A program made the translations under genes and the position numbers. A stretch of 64,000 nt of DNA. Source: Nephrocerus scutellatus. Lineage: Eukaryota; Arthropoda; Insecta; Diptera; Pipunculidae. The stretch is taken from contig OX352763.1 in NCBI GenBank assembly GCA_947095585.1, forward strand, positions 119,645,287-119,709,286, read 5' to 3'. A model generated the notes under the pieces. The model saw nothing but the letters and a program-made list of their open reading frames with translations, ran no database searches and was not told the DNA's origin. Positions 23,401 to 35,469 of this stretch are shown piece after piece. The stretch's first letter is position 1. Each line of letters begins with the position of its first letter.

Positions 23401-23885
23401 GAAGAATATATCATTTTAAGGAATATCTTTTGAAGGATATAGAAATATTCCTTCTGTTAATTTAATATCAGAACCACGTTTTCGATAGAATTGATACACT
23501 GTGAAATATAATGTTAAGTTTCCGACACTGCTTAGCGCGCAAAATGAAAAAACTAAAACAACTAATTTTTGTACAGGTAATGATTATTTGATTATTTAGA
23601 TTCATTGCGGGACCAAGTTTTTGTATTATATAAGTTACGTCTTGTTTTTCATAAACCAGGAATTTCAATTAAAATTGAATAATATGTAAGTAATTTATGA
23701 AAGCAATTTACAAACACTGCGTCTCAGTATTTAAATCCAAAAAAACTTAGTACTATTTTTCCCGAACATTGGTCAGGAAAAACCTATAATTAAGGAGTTT
23801 ATTGGGGGTAATATGGAGATAAAGTTTCAGTGTGAATTTTGAATCCAGGTAATTAATGGTTCGTTTTAAAGCACTCTAATTAATT
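20496..23885. other. Upstream AT-rich stretch, nothing recognised
   Basis: About 3.4 kb with only short low-complexity frames and no repeat shared within the window. A slightly GC-richer patch lies at 21690-21910. Confidence 0.5.
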
Positions 23886-23984
23886 TTGGCGTCGTGGCTC
23901 AGTAGAAATGCGCGTGGCTACTGAACAGGAGGTTCGTGGTTCGAATCCCAGTAACACCAAAGGTATTTTTCACGGTGTCCCACC
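23886..23984 (+). repeat. tRNA-derived SINE, copy 2
   Basis: A box TGGCTCAGTAG (23895-23905), B box GGTTCGAATCC (23938-23948), then CAGTAACACCAAAGGTATTTTTCACGGTGTCCCACC, matching copy 1. It stops abruptly where the adjacent LINE begins. Confidence 0.8.
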
Positions 23985-25505
23985 TCAACTTACTAGGATT
24001 CGAACCACCCTATTAGTTCTGAAGAGGTGTTCTTCCAAGCTGGCATTGCTATTGCGTAAGTTTTACCATCTATCATATTCTTTTGGACTCTTCCCGAGAA
24101 ATTGGAAAACAGCCTTTGTCCAGCCCATACCCAATTTTCGTACCGACCTATAGCACTTACATCCATTCTTTTCAAGGTCATGGAAACGCTAATCAATTTT
24201 TAGCTCATGAAATATCTTAAAACTTAGTGACCGGCAGTATGGATTTCGTGGGCAACGTTCTACTGGTGATTTGATGGTATATCTCATCGAACAGTGGAAC
24301 CGGTCTTTGCATCAATTTGGTTAAAGCAAAGCAGTTGCATTCGTTATTTCCAAAGCATTTGACAGAGTTTGGCATCAAATTCTTTTGTCTAAAACTAAAA
24401 TGCGTAAAATGGAGTCGATGAAAAACTCCTTCATTGGATTAGAAGATATCTTTTGGACCGCTCAATTCAAGTTGTTTTGGACAGTTTCAAGTCTAAAGTG
24501 CATTACTTAAATACTGGCGTTCACTAGGTCTCCCGATACTCTTTCTAATTTTTATTAATTATCTCTTGTCCATTACTTCTAATCCAATTCACTCTTTCGC
24601 TGATGACAGCACTCTCAGCTTCTCATATAAGTTTGAGGAACGTCCATCCACTTCTTATGTGGAACTCAAACAACTTAGTATGTTAAGCACGTTAAGTTCT
24701 GATTTGGACAGCATAATAAAATGCGGAGAAAACAGTCGAGTAGAATTTAATGCTTCCAAAACCCAATGCTGTCTCCTGTCGTCTAAGCGAATCCAAAATC
24801 CCATGCCATTATCCATGAATGGCACTTGCATCGAGGAAACTGAAAAACTCGCAATTCTCGGTATATGCGTTAGCGAGAAGCTTCGTTGGAAAGACCACAT
24901 TTTTACCCTCGCCAAAAATGCTGCGAAATGTTTTGGTTTTCTAACCCGGTGCAAGATATATTTTACATCCTCTGATATGGCTGCTATCTACAAGGTTTTT
25001 ATTCGCCCTAAGCTTGAGTACAATTGTCATATCTGGTCTGGTGTGCCTAAAACTACTTTGCATCAGCTAGATAGAATACAAAACCGTGCGATAAGACTTT
25101 TCGGTGACGTAAACAATGCGAGCTTAGTAGATTCGCTTGAACACCGTATGAACGTTTCCTGCTTGTCACTGTTTTATCACTTCTTCCACCAGCGGTGCTC
25201 AAGAGCAATGGCCAGCTGCATGCCACATCTCCTTGAACTCACCCGCAATACTCGTGGCGCTCTAAAAGCTCATCAGTTTACCCACAAGCCCGTCTTCTGA
25301 CGTACAGTAAAGTTCAGGGATTCGTTCTTCAGCCGTACAACACGTATGTGGAATGCTTTGCCAAGCTCTGTCTTTCCACATCACTATGATCCACAGGCAT
25401 TCAAGATACAAGCTCATAGACATCTCCTCTTTTCTCCTCCATTTCCTTAACGCCCACACTGTGCCAAGCATATAGCGGAGCATTATAAGGGTGCGAACCC
25501 CTTTT
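23985..25505 (+). mobile_element. CR1/Jockey-group LINE, RT to C-terminal end
   Basis: RT motifs in order: FPRNWKTAFVQPIP (~24085-24135), RQYGFRGQRSTGDL (~24235-24275), ISKAFDRVWH (~24350-24378), then after frameshifts an open stretch from 24566 to 25300 with FADD at 24596-24607, FNASKTQCCLLS (~24750), LGICVSEKLRWKDHI, YKVFIRPKLEYNCHIWSG (~24990-25040), LDRIQNRAIRLFGD and SLEHRMNVSCLSLFY. After a single TGA at 25298-25300 the same frame continues FRDSFFSRTTRMWNALPSSV to about 25440. Known: this arrangement and C-terminus belong to CR1/Jockey-group LINEs. FADD is intact in the open part, but the upstream fingers are frameshifted. Confidence 0.85.
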
Positions 25506-25509
25506 CGCG

Positions 25510-25640
25510 TGCGCAAATTATAAAAAACATATACATTTAAAAAAAAAATGAACCAAATCGGTCCAGCCGTTTAGCCGTGAAAAGGTAACAGACAGACAGA
25601 AAGAGTTCTTTCACATTTATAATATTCGTATAGATAGTGT
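25510..25640 (+). repeat. Dispersed insect-type repeat end
   Basis: Reads AATCGGTCCAGCCGTTTAGCCGTGA, then AACAGACAGACAGAAAGAGTTC and TTTATAATATTCGTATAGATAG. Sequences of this form (CAGCCGTTT..GTAACAGACAGAC..TTATAATATTAGTATAGAT) recur as ends of dispersed insect repeats, from memory. I cannot assign a class. Confidence 0.45.
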
Positions 25641-25649
25641 ATATTTATT

Positions 25650-26015
25650 TCTTTGGTATAGTATATTTCGTAAATAGGTGCCTACGGAACATCTTCAGGG
25701 TTTTCTGGCCTAACCGTATCTCTAACGAACATCTTTACCAGAGAACGGGTCAGGAACCAATGGGCACAACTATCCAACGACGGAAGTGGCAGTGGGTTGG
25801 TCATACACTCCGAAAAGGCGACAGTTCCATAGCAAACTACGCAATGCAATGTAATCCGTTATCTCAGGATGGTAGAATAACGGGTCGTCCAAGAAATACA
25901 TGACGCAGAACAGTTGAGGAGGAGTCACGGCAATTGGGGAAGAGTTGCCAGGAACCGCACGCGATGGCGCGTTGGTGCAGTAGAGGCTCTAGGACCCACA
26001 AGGGGATATAGGACA
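25650..26015 (+). mobile_element. SR2-like RTE LINE, C-terminal fragment
   Basis: Encodes the thumb end: NRCLRNIFRVFWPNRISNEH, the RRKWQWVGHTLRKGDSSIA region (25784-25842) and CNPLSQDGRITGRPRNT, then a stop, and ends in GGACCCACAAGGGGATATAGGACATAAA like copies at 31340 and 48486. The 5' side is truncated. Confidence 0.88.
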
Positions 26016-28939
26016 TAAACAAACATATTTATAGATCACAATTTTTCATTCTTAAAACTTTAATCGGAACAACAAAATCCAACTTATAATATTTAATCAA
26101 ATTTATTGAAATTATTTCACATCATCATCAAAATTGTTCATTGCTCTACAATCGATTTCTTGGTCTTAGTTTCCTGCGACAGGATTGGCCTAGCGCTAAC
26201 CTTACTTAGAAGGAAATTGTCAAGCATATATTTTTTATAATAGCAGTAAAGTATTTCGTTGTCGACATCTTAAACCGTTTTACCATACAATAACAAATAA
26301 GGGCTGAAGGGAAGATCAAAGTAAAGTAAGACAAACGCACAAAAAGTGCAACGGAATTGAAAAATTCACAAAGTAAAGTACACTTTGTTCATTCTCTTAT
26401 TGCTTAAAATCTGTCAATGTTTTTTTTTTTATTTTTAAGATCAAAGAAAATTTTAACGACGGTATAGATATGTTAACAAAAATCGGGGGCATTGTTTGCA
26501 TTAAAGAGCAGAATAAAATTTAGTAGGTATTGGAAGTTTATTACAAGACTGCATGCATGACATGTTATATGTATTTGTTTACCTAAGATTTTTTTTTTCA
26601 TACGCATAAAAGAATTAACTTCAACATTATCAATTTTATAAAAAAAACTTTAAAAATGGTTACATGGTAGTAGCTATTGGGTTAATGCAGGGCTACTACA
26701 TATCAACGATTTTTTTCTATGAAATTTTGCAATTTTACTAGAAAAACAAATTTTTTTTATTGTTTATATAGGTATCTATATAAATTAATTTTCTTGTATG
26801 CAAAAAATAATTTATAATTTTTGAATAACTTGCATTATATTCTGATTTGAATTAAAATGGATAGCAAGAGGTATAGATATATGTAAGCTCTTAATTTTCC
26901 TTTTACATTTTGTACAAGTAAATTGCACTCAAGGATGTCACTAATGCAAAAATATTTATATTTTGCTGAATGGATGATTTTTAATGAAGTACCTCTGTGA
27001 GCTTTGAGGTAGAATGAGCACTGGCTCTCTACATATAATCAGAATATGTAATTATATTTTTTGCTTTGCACATTTCTTGGTATAAAAAGTTCTTCACAAC
27101 GAAAATGAAAATTTTCACATAAGCTTTTGAATACAATCGCTTTTTGATTTTAGCTATTTTAAGATTTAATTTTCATCAGGTTTGACAAACGCATGCAGTT
27201 TTTGTATTAAATCAAAAACGTCCAATATACGCAATTAAGTTTAGATTTAGAAAAAATCAAAATTTCCACTTGTAATCAACCTACGGGTTGAAGCGCCATT
27301 TCGATTCTATTCCGCCAAGCCACAATATTTTTCTATTCACTTCCCTTTTTGTCTGTTTGCATGAAGAGTGTATATTTGATGAATATAATTTTTTATCACA
27401 TCCTTATGCCCCTAGAGTGTCGGATCTCTATTGAATCCTTTACTCATTTTGTAATCAAGAGATTTCTTTTTTATTCTGAATATATTATTTTTCTACTCGC
27501 ATGTGTTCTTCTGCAAGTTGGCGATGATTGAAGTGTATATTGCGTATTATATGTGCAACGATTCATGATTCACAGTGTAATAGAAATGAAGATCTTTGTG
27601 TGCCTAGAAGGTGATTTCATCAGATTTTTTTTTATCTCTTTTGTATAATGAAAACCGCAGAATCAGAACATATTCTCGCGCTTGCCGCAACGTACTATAC
27701 ATTCGTACATTTGCATGTAAGTTACTTATTATATATCTACCAACACCCAACCACCCACCCACCCACCCACCGTCCTATAATCATCCATTATGAAGATTTC
27801 TCTGTGGTTTACTGCATCTTTTCTGATGATGATGATGCTTCATTATAAGGCATATGAATTTCGTCCTTTTTTCAATTATGCAGATAGTTGATGGTGACTG
27901 CTTTTGTGTTTTGGTTGCAGGATAACACTTTTTTTTTTTGCTTTTTCGTTTATATTTGCAATAAATATCAAAGTTTGCTTACAATGTAGATTGCAAAAAT
28001 ACGTTGGTGCGTCGCATACAGGCGCAGTTCTATCTACGTAAGCCTATATTGCGGTGCACAACTGGATGTGTGAAGAGAATGTATGCATTGGGTAATCGTG
28101 GCATTCTTAAGGGGTGTTGGCATCAAAATGGCTGTGTGTTTGGTTATAGCACAGAGCTCACATCCGAAACAACAGTTTTATTATACACATATATAACATA
28201 TATATAGATATTTTGATTTTAAATTTCTGTTATGTTCTATGTTCTTACATTCATATGTTAATTATTATGATTAATTATTTATTTAAAAACAATCGGAAAG
28301 CATGATTTATTGCAAAGAAAGGCAAATCGTAGACGATTTGTCTTGGATTAATATCTGCAGTAATGGTAGGCGGACAGTTCTCAGGAAAAATTAAGAGACT
28401 TTCGTCTTTGCGACGCTTGGGTGTTACAAACGTAGGGACAAATTTATAATACCTTCTAAAAGCAGTGTGCAGAGATAATGCAAAATAAAATAATTGAAAA
28501 ACGTACCTACAAGAACATTAACATTATATGCACCTACTCGTATGTATACATTTCTTAAACATAATATTATTATATGCTCATACTCGTACGTAAATGTTTC
28601 GTGTATATTTTAAAGAATGCTTCATCGCATTTTATCTTTACGGAATTATAAATCTAGTGCAGCTAGATATTAAGTTTAATGTATGCATTCCTACTTAAAA
28701 AAAGGCAAATAATTTTCACATTATAAAGTTTTTTAAGAGGTTTTTTTGTACCGACGTGTGTTTTGCGTTAAAATGTGTCGTACACACTGAAAAATTCACA
28801 AAATGTACTCAACTGTTTCCTGACGTGTACATACGTTATTCCTGTAATGTTTATGTATTTCTTAACAACATTTATTTCAACGTTGTTTATTATACATAAT
28901 TTATTATTGATCAATATTGGACAAATAACAAATGCTTTT
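26016..28939. other. AT-rich stretch with short microsatellites
   Basis: Nothing coding is recognised. A (CCCA)n tract lies at ~27738-27768 and GATGATGATGATG at ~27820-27836. Lengthy A/T homopolymer tracts are common. Confidence 0.55.
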
Positions 28940-29250
28940 ATTTAACTTGACTTGACCTCTTTTTGTCTGTATGTTCGACTAATTTGAGGTCCTTGTTAAC
29001 AACCTTCCACAGGACCTAGAGAGCTGAAATTTTGTGAGTGCATAAGTCCAAAAAAGCATTTTTTATATTCCGCGTATGACGCATGTTGCGTTTTGCATTT
29101 CGCGTGTGGCGCGTGATTTCTCGTTTTCTCGTCATTTTTAATCACCTTTCACACGACCTAGAGGGCTGATATTTTGTGAGCGGCTCAATATCAGGATCAA
29201 TTTTGATATCCCGCGTGTGAAGCATGTCGCGAGTCGCGTGTGATGCTGAT
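28940..29250 (-). repeat. Interspersed repeat family G, copy 3
   Basis: Starts TTTAACTTGACTTGACC, then TTTTTGTCTGTATGTTCGACTA, GACCTAGAGAGCTGAAATTTTGTGAG, a GCGTATGACGC block and a GCGTGTGGCGCGTG block. It is interrupted at ~29250 by a LOA/I-like LINE. Confidence 0.72.
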
Positions 29251-29261
29251 GATGATGAAAC

Positions 29262-30146
29262 TAAAACTTATGACGGAGTTGGTGGAGGTGTTTTCTTAAA
29301 AGAGCTAAATATAAGCCTCTCTTTCCGTCTTCCTAATCACTGTAGTGTTTTTCAGGCTGAAATTATTGCGATCAGTGAAGCCTTATAATGGCTGAAGAGT
29401 AACGTCATATCCGCTAAGGATATCCGTATATTCTCGGATAGCCGAGCCGCGCTTAAAGCCCTGGAATCAGTCTCTACAAAGTCAATCTTAGCCCTTAACT
29501 GCCGATCATCTCTTAGGGAGATGACGGAGCAGTTTAATATCCACCTGTGTTGGTTACCGGGGTATAGAGATATTCCGGGAAACTGTATGGCTGACTCACT
29601 CGCCAAACAAGGAACTACACTACCCATCTTACCAAAATATGTTTCTCTAGGCATACCAATCGCTACATGCAAACTCAGGTTGTTAAAGCGGGATGCTATT
29701 GACGAGACTAATCATAAGTGGTCAATCAGTACAACTTGCATAGCGACAAAGCAGATCTGGCCCAAGCTGGATCTGAAGCGCTCCTAGTGTTTGATCGCTC
29801 AAAAAAGATCGGTGCTATTGTAAGTGTCATTACGGGGCATTGTCTCATAGGCAAACATGCAGCAAGACTCGGAGTCTTCTCGGAGCTGCATGGATAAGGA
29901 GGAGGAGGAGACCATCATCTATCTTCGCTGTACTTGTCCAGCCCTCTCCCAGAAGGGAGCTTTCTTCTACAACGACACTAATGATCTTATCTACACTGAT
30001 ATCTCCTTCGCTTCATACGGAGTTCTAAGTGATTCAAGGTGTATGTGGAGGGAAACTTTCCTGATCCGTGTGGTAGCACAATAAACCATTGCTGGTCTAA
30101 GTGTGTCGGTTGCACTGACAGCCACCTTAACCTAACCTAACCTAAG
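29262..30146 (+). mobile_element. LOA/I-group LINE, RNase H domain and 3' end
   Basis: A type I RNase H is readable: VGGGVFLKELN (~29279), HCSVFQAEIIAI with the catalytic Glu (~29335-29370), IRIFSDSRAALKALES with the catalytic Asp (~29425-29470), HLCWLPGYRDIPGNCMADSLA (29539-29601; His of the usual PGH is Tyr here). Then PIATCKL and a C-terminal knuckle-like C-SCMD-EEEETIIYL-CTCPAL (~29880-29940). The 3' end is GCCACCTTAACCTAACCTAACCTAA. Known: RNase H downstream of RT occurs in I, LOA and related LINE clades. A stop in the EAL* region and frameshifts inactivate it. Confidence 0.82.
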
Positions 30147-30164
30147 GTGGGCCTATGTAACATG

Positions 30165-30340
30165 TAAACTTCCACGTATCACTCCCGCACACGAATCTCA
30201 GAAATTGCACAGGTACTGAGCTGATCACAAAATTTCAGCTCTCTAGGTCGCGTGAAAGGTACTTAAAAAGAACCTCAAATAAGTCGTCGAAAATACAGAC
30301 AGACAAACGGGGGTCAAGTCAAGTTTTTAAAAAAGCAATT
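30165..30340 (+). repeat. Interspersed repeat family G, copy 4 (partial)
   Basis: Contains AATTTCAGCTCTCTAGGTCGCGTGAAAGGT, TTAAAAAGAACCTCAAATAAGTCG, ACAGACAGACAAAC and GGGTCAAGTCAAGTTT, the terminal segment of family G in plus orientation. It lies opposite to copy 3, just past the LINE. Confidence 0.65.
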
Positions 30341-30654
30341 ACTCGTTAGTATCGTCAACAGGATACTAAAATAAAGGATAAGACATTAGCTAACAAAACT
30401 GAAAAACATATGAAGTGATCAGGATGAAAAATGTATTTTGAGGAAAATTACAAAAAAAAACCGGATTTAGTTTGCTTCTCACCTGCCAGCCATTATAAAA
30501 GAAAACAGGCAAAAGAGGTAGGACCCTCGAAATAAAACAAATGGTAGAGTAGACCGGAAAATGATGCATAAGAGGAGGAGAAAGAGGAGGAGGAGACAAT
30601 TATTGACGGATAGGAATGGGTTATAGTTTGGCTCATAAATGACATGTTACATGA

Positions 30655-31340
30655 TGCCAAAACAAAAGCCTCAACCACGGCACTAACTCAGTAACTAAAG
30701 TAAACATTGCTAGACAACTGGTAGAGAGAGTAGAGAGTTTCCAATATCTTGGGAGTATTGTCTCCACCGAAGGTGGAACCGAACAGGACATTGTCGGCAA
30801 AGCTAAATCAGTGTTTGGAATGATGTCCATGATATGGCGAAGCAATGCGATCAGCTTAAACACCAAGCTGCGACTGTTCCGTTCAAATGTTCAATCTGTG
30901 CTGTTGTATGGGTGCTGCACTTGGAAGGTGACCGCTCCTATCACAAAAAGATTACAAACGTTCGTAAATAGGTGCCTACGGAACATCTTAAGGGTTTTCT
31001 GGCCTTACCGTATCTCTAACGACAATCTTTACCAGAGAACGGGTCACGAACCAATAGGTACAACCATCCAACGACGGAAGTGGCAGTGGAGTGGTCATAT
31101 ACACTCCGAAAAGGCGACAGTTCCATATAGCAAACTACGCAATGCAATGGAATTTCTTATCTCAGGATGGTAGAAGAACGGTTCGTCCGAGAAATACATG
31201 GCGCAAAACCATTGAGGAGGAGTCACGGCAATTAGTGAAGAGTTAGAGACAGCTGAAGCTCATTGCCAGGAACCGTACGCGATGGCGCGTAGGCATAGTA
31301 GAGGCCCTAGGACCCACAAGGGGATATAGGACATAAGTCA
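30655..31340 (+). mobile_element. SR2-like RTE LINE, 3' fragment
   Basis: Encodes VNIARQLVERVESFQYLGSI (~30695-30760), STEGGTEQDIVGKAKSVFGM, MIWRSNAISLNTKLRLFRSN, SVLLYGCCTW, KRLQTFVNRCLRNILRVFWP and RRKWQWSGH, then GRPRNTW homologues in shifted frames and the GGGATATAGGACATAAG end. Nearly colinear with 47870-48490; a five-residue deletion removes the NRI of DIVNRIGKAKS. Confidence 0.88.
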
Positions 31341-31344
31341 GTAA

Positions 31345-33085
31345 GTATGCTGGAGGGGTCATTGGGTTTATACTTATTTTTTGATATGATGGCAACGCAG
31401 TCACAGTCAGTGCAGATCGCTACATGGTCCATGTCGACGGACTATTTTTTGGATAAATTGAAACTCAGCGCATCCATTCGTGCAGCCGTTTTAGTGGGGG
31501 ACATTTGAACAAGCTGTCCCTCGTCCACAGCTGCAAAATTGTATTAATATTTATGAATAAAAAGTTTCGAAATTTAGAACGAATAGTTATATTAAATGGA
31601 AGTTCGCTACTCATAAGCATTTCTGTTAAATAAAACCTAACAATAAAAAACAGGTCTCTTTTCAATCTTCAATATTAAGTAACCAATATGTCACACCCCA
31701 CGATGTTAGTACGTATAGGTTTTTTTATTTGCATTTTGAAAAATTGCAATTAGTCGCATTGTATTGGAATAAACGAATTGCAATTAAAATTGCACTCAAA
31801 CCTAAACAAAACAATCAGTATATGTATGAATACAAATTAATGCATGGATTCAAATAATATATCGTCGTCGAATTTTCAAATTAAACTTGCCAAGGTTATT
31901 ACTAAATACATAATAGTAGCAATACGCTATTATACTCTGAACGTTTCAATAACTTGCGCTAATTAAAAAATGCATAACCGATATGGTAATTTAGGGTGAA
32001 CTTCGAAAACAAAGCCAGGCCCATTGCCTTCGAATGTCGGTTTTCCAAATGTCGTATCAGGAATGAGTGAACAAATAATGACTTCACAGAAGATTACCTA
32101 AGTATCATTTTACCAATTTTTTAATTTTTGGTTTCATTTGAAAAGGGTGTTTAATGGCTTTTTGGAATTTCTTCTAAACAAAAATGTTTTGTCTTCGTTT
32201 TGTGTTTAAAATTTTATATTCATATTTTCGAATTACATTAATAGCAATCATGTTTTCATGGAGAGTATCCTTTGATCACGATGCAAATTATTCAAGCGTA
32301 AATTGCATCGTGTTATAGAGTACATCCTCTTATATATGTATGTAATTTCTTAAGGATAATTCTTTGGAAAATTGATGTCCTGTATAGGTAGGTGGCGGGA
32401 ATGCGGTGTAATGGATATAGTGTAGGTGGGTTGATTTCACAAGAGTCGAGCGCCATCCCAACAACAAATTCATTATTAATAAAAAAAAAGAAACTGCGCT
32501 ATACCTACCAATGGAAAATAAAAGCATTGGGCGAATGCATACAATGCGTATATGAAATATGCGAAATTCCCTGGGAAATCACAGCAATTAAAATGTAATT
32601 GTTCATGAGCATTAGATGTGGAGAAGGAGTTAAAATGCACAAAAAAGCAAGGCCAGCATAGGACTGCGGACTCATTTGCATAATTTTTTAATATTTTATT
32701 TGTAGAATTTGTTTTCGTATTTGTATATGAAGGATATTGGAATGAGTGCAAAAACACGTGATTATGTTGATGATGTCGATGATGATGAATAGGTGGCGGT
32801 GTGGCTAAAGGAACGTAAACGTTAAGATAGATGAGGGGATTTACTAATGTTTCCCTACAATTATAATTACGCAAAAAATGCAAACCAAAGCCGCACTGTG
32901 GGCACAAAAACAAAGTACCTAGATACAAACTATTGATATTTGTTGTTAAACTTTTATTTTGATATCAACAAATTGACAATATATCGCTTCGAGGGACTCA
33001 TAATCCATATTGTTGGCTACACTAAATTAGATTACATCTATAATATATAAAAATCTCGTGTCGAACGATGGTTTTTCGTAATTCC
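31345..33085. other. Upstream stretch, nothing recognised
   Basis: AT-rich; the 150-codon minus frame at 32476-32928 is low-complexity His/Pro/Phe-rich and is not supported as a gene. A GATGATG tract lies at ~32768-32785. Confidence 0.5.
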
Positions 33086-33452
33086 TCCCCAAAATAAACC
33101 CAAGAGACCCCCAAAAGACCCCCAATAGTCCTTTAAAAGACCCCAAAATAAACCCAAAAGATCCCCAAATGACTCCCACAAGAACCTCAAAAGACCCCCA
33201 GAAGACCCGAAAAACGATCCTCAAAGGACCTCAAAAAAACCCTCAAAGAACCCTTAAAGGACCTCCAATAGACCCTCAAAAGACTCCCAAAAATACCCCC
33301 AAAAGACCTTCAAAAGACCCCACAAAAAAACCCCAAAAGACACCAAAAGACCTTCGAAAGAGTCATAAAAAAATACACAAAATACCCTTAACCTACACTC
33401 GAAGGACCTCCAAAAACTGTTAAAAGACCCCCCAGAGGACCCTCAAAGGACC
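33086..33452. repeat. Degenerate minisatellite, unit about (CCCAAAAGAC)n
   Basis: Roughly 30 imperfect tandem units of 10-14 bases (CCCAAAAGACC, CCTCAAAGGAC, CCCCAAAATAAAC) fill 367 bp. The plus strand is almost free of T and G-poor, so strand asymmetry is extreme. The complementary strand is rich in GGGG and TTTTGGG. Frames through it encode Lys/Pro/Thr (plus) or Gly/Leu/Phe (minus) repeats, an effect of the repeat rather than a gene. Confidence 0.85.
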
Positions 33453-35339
33453 ATACCAATTTTATTGAGAGTAGGACAGGACAACGTCTGTCGGTAGTTC
33501 TACATATATTTAACCGTATCTACATGAGAATGCAGCAGTAAACTATCTGTACTGTATATCATGTACAGCATCGTATAATGTGTATTTGGAATCTAAATGA
33601 TCAGTGTGGTCAGAAAAATTTGTAGGTTTTTTGGACGAACCAAAAACCGGTGTAGCTACAATATAAAGAAATAAGGCAGTGCAGTATTAAATTGTTATAG
33701 TTTTGTTTTTCAATAACAAAGTAGCCTTTATTTTTTTAGTTTTTATATAAACAAGTCATTTTTCTATTATCTATTTTCTAAACTAGATTACTAGATTGAC
33801 TAGACACTAGTTATTGAGCATATAAATAACGAGGAGCAAAAAATAATAATATTTAAAAGAGACTGGTTTTTATTTCTAAAATTTGGCCAAGTAGCTCCCA
33901 ACGTGCGTCGATTAAGTTGCGCCTAGCTAAAGCATTCCCCGTACAAACGAGTTATAATTACAAAAAAGGAAAACAGTTTAGGGGATTTATCCTGTGTGCA
34001 TGTAAATAAATTAAAAATGCAAAAAAGTACTCCACCGTCGGTGACTTCATTTTATGCCAAAGAAAGGCTTGAAAATCATGTAGATGTGATTAACATGACG
34101 CATGACACAGCCAAAAGAAGGCAGCTTTGGAGAAAAAAATTTAAATTATAATAATCATAATTTCACTCACTAATTTGAGATATGCGAAAATTACATTCAC
34201 ATGCAAATTAAGGATAGACCGGCAATGCAAACTTTTTACGGGTGGGTTCGCTTCTCGCTTAGACTCTACAAATGTGCAGACTTGGTATATGAAAATGCAA
34301 TTCCGATTCGCTAATGTATTCTTGATGAGAAGAGCACAGTTATTCATGTAAGATTATTTTAATTATTATTAAATTTAAAATTGCAAAACTGGAAAAACAC
34401 TGACATAAAGGAATTCATATTAGAACTCCAGTTACCATAGGAGTTGGAGTGTGATGCTCCACTTTTTTTTAAATGTGGTAGTTACTTGTAATTTTATGAA
34501 AGGTAAGATAATGATGTAATAAACGTTTTCTAAAGCCAACCTAAAAGTACGATTTACTTGTCCAGTTACTTTATGAATTTTTATGACTGCAATTTTTCTT
34601 ATAACTACGATAATTTAAAAACAAAAACAAAAGCAAAAAAATATTCAGTCAATTATTATTTAGATGAACACGGTTAGTGCAGAAGGACTTAGATACCTCC
34701 TATCAGCATAAATTTGTCCAAATGTCACTGAATAGTTGCTCGCTCGCTAAATTGATAGGAGGAGTTGATAAATTTTTTTAGCTACTTTTTTCAAATATGT
34801 ATAAGGACTTGAAGTCCAGTAATGAAAAATGTCGGCATTCCTTTTGTTAGCAATGGGTCTCTTTTAGATAAGATTTTAGGTATTATTCGAAAAGTGGGAA
34901 ATCGTCTAAATTGGATAACTCAATTATTGACGGCATATAGTCATGTGCATCCCACAGATTTTCAATTTCTTCTCAATAATTGAAGAAGTGGAACAGGTAT
35001 AATTATTTTCGCGTTTTTTGATGATTTTGTATACTGTCGTAAAAATTAAAAAATTTTAGTGTTGCAGGTTGTTATATCATCATTCTTTAAGTACTTGGTC
35101 TTGAATAGTGGGTCAACAATCGTTGCAATAGCTAGTTCATAAAAAAAAAATTTTTGTGTACGGAATCGTTTATTGAGCGGTTTTTTAAAACAAAGCAATC
35201 ATTTTCTTTCACTGCAAGTTTTGTGTTTAGCATAGCTATCAATGGTATAGTGTCCGAAACTGATGAAGAATTGGCCAAAATATGAAGTGTAGCTTGATAG
35301 AAACATTTTTAAAACGGTTATTAAGTTGTTCACCAGAAT
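33453..35339. other. AT-rich stretch, nothing recognised
   Basis: No coding, RNA or shared repeat signal seen. Confidence 0.5.
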
Positions 35340-35469
35340 TCACTCTTCCATAGTCGGGATATGAATTCCACCACGTTCTGCCATATAGCGATTGATGGCG
35401 ATTTTCTGCTTATAGAGCCTTTGCATCATTAATAAGGTAGGTACTGTTCCATCATTTGCCATTCATTTT

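Noticed and set aside
23058..23414. 118-codon hydrophobic minus-strand frame
   Set aside because: Phe/Leu/Cys-rich translation of AT-rich DNA with no signal-peptide-like order or homologue I recognise.
30120..30146. True telomeric repeat array
   Set aside because: Only three CCTAA units, at a LINE 3' end; flies use other telomere systems.
32476..32928. 150-codon minus-strand frame, one of the longer non-LINE frames
   Set aside because: Low-complexity His/Pro/Phe/Cys composition, no motif, no conserved structure visible.
33169..33423. 84-codon Lys/Pro/Thr-rich frame
   Set aside because: It is the translation of the CCCAAAAGAC minisatellite.
33086..33452. CRISPR-like array
   Set aside because: Units are 10-14 bases, degenerate and without spacers; eukaryotic minisatellite.
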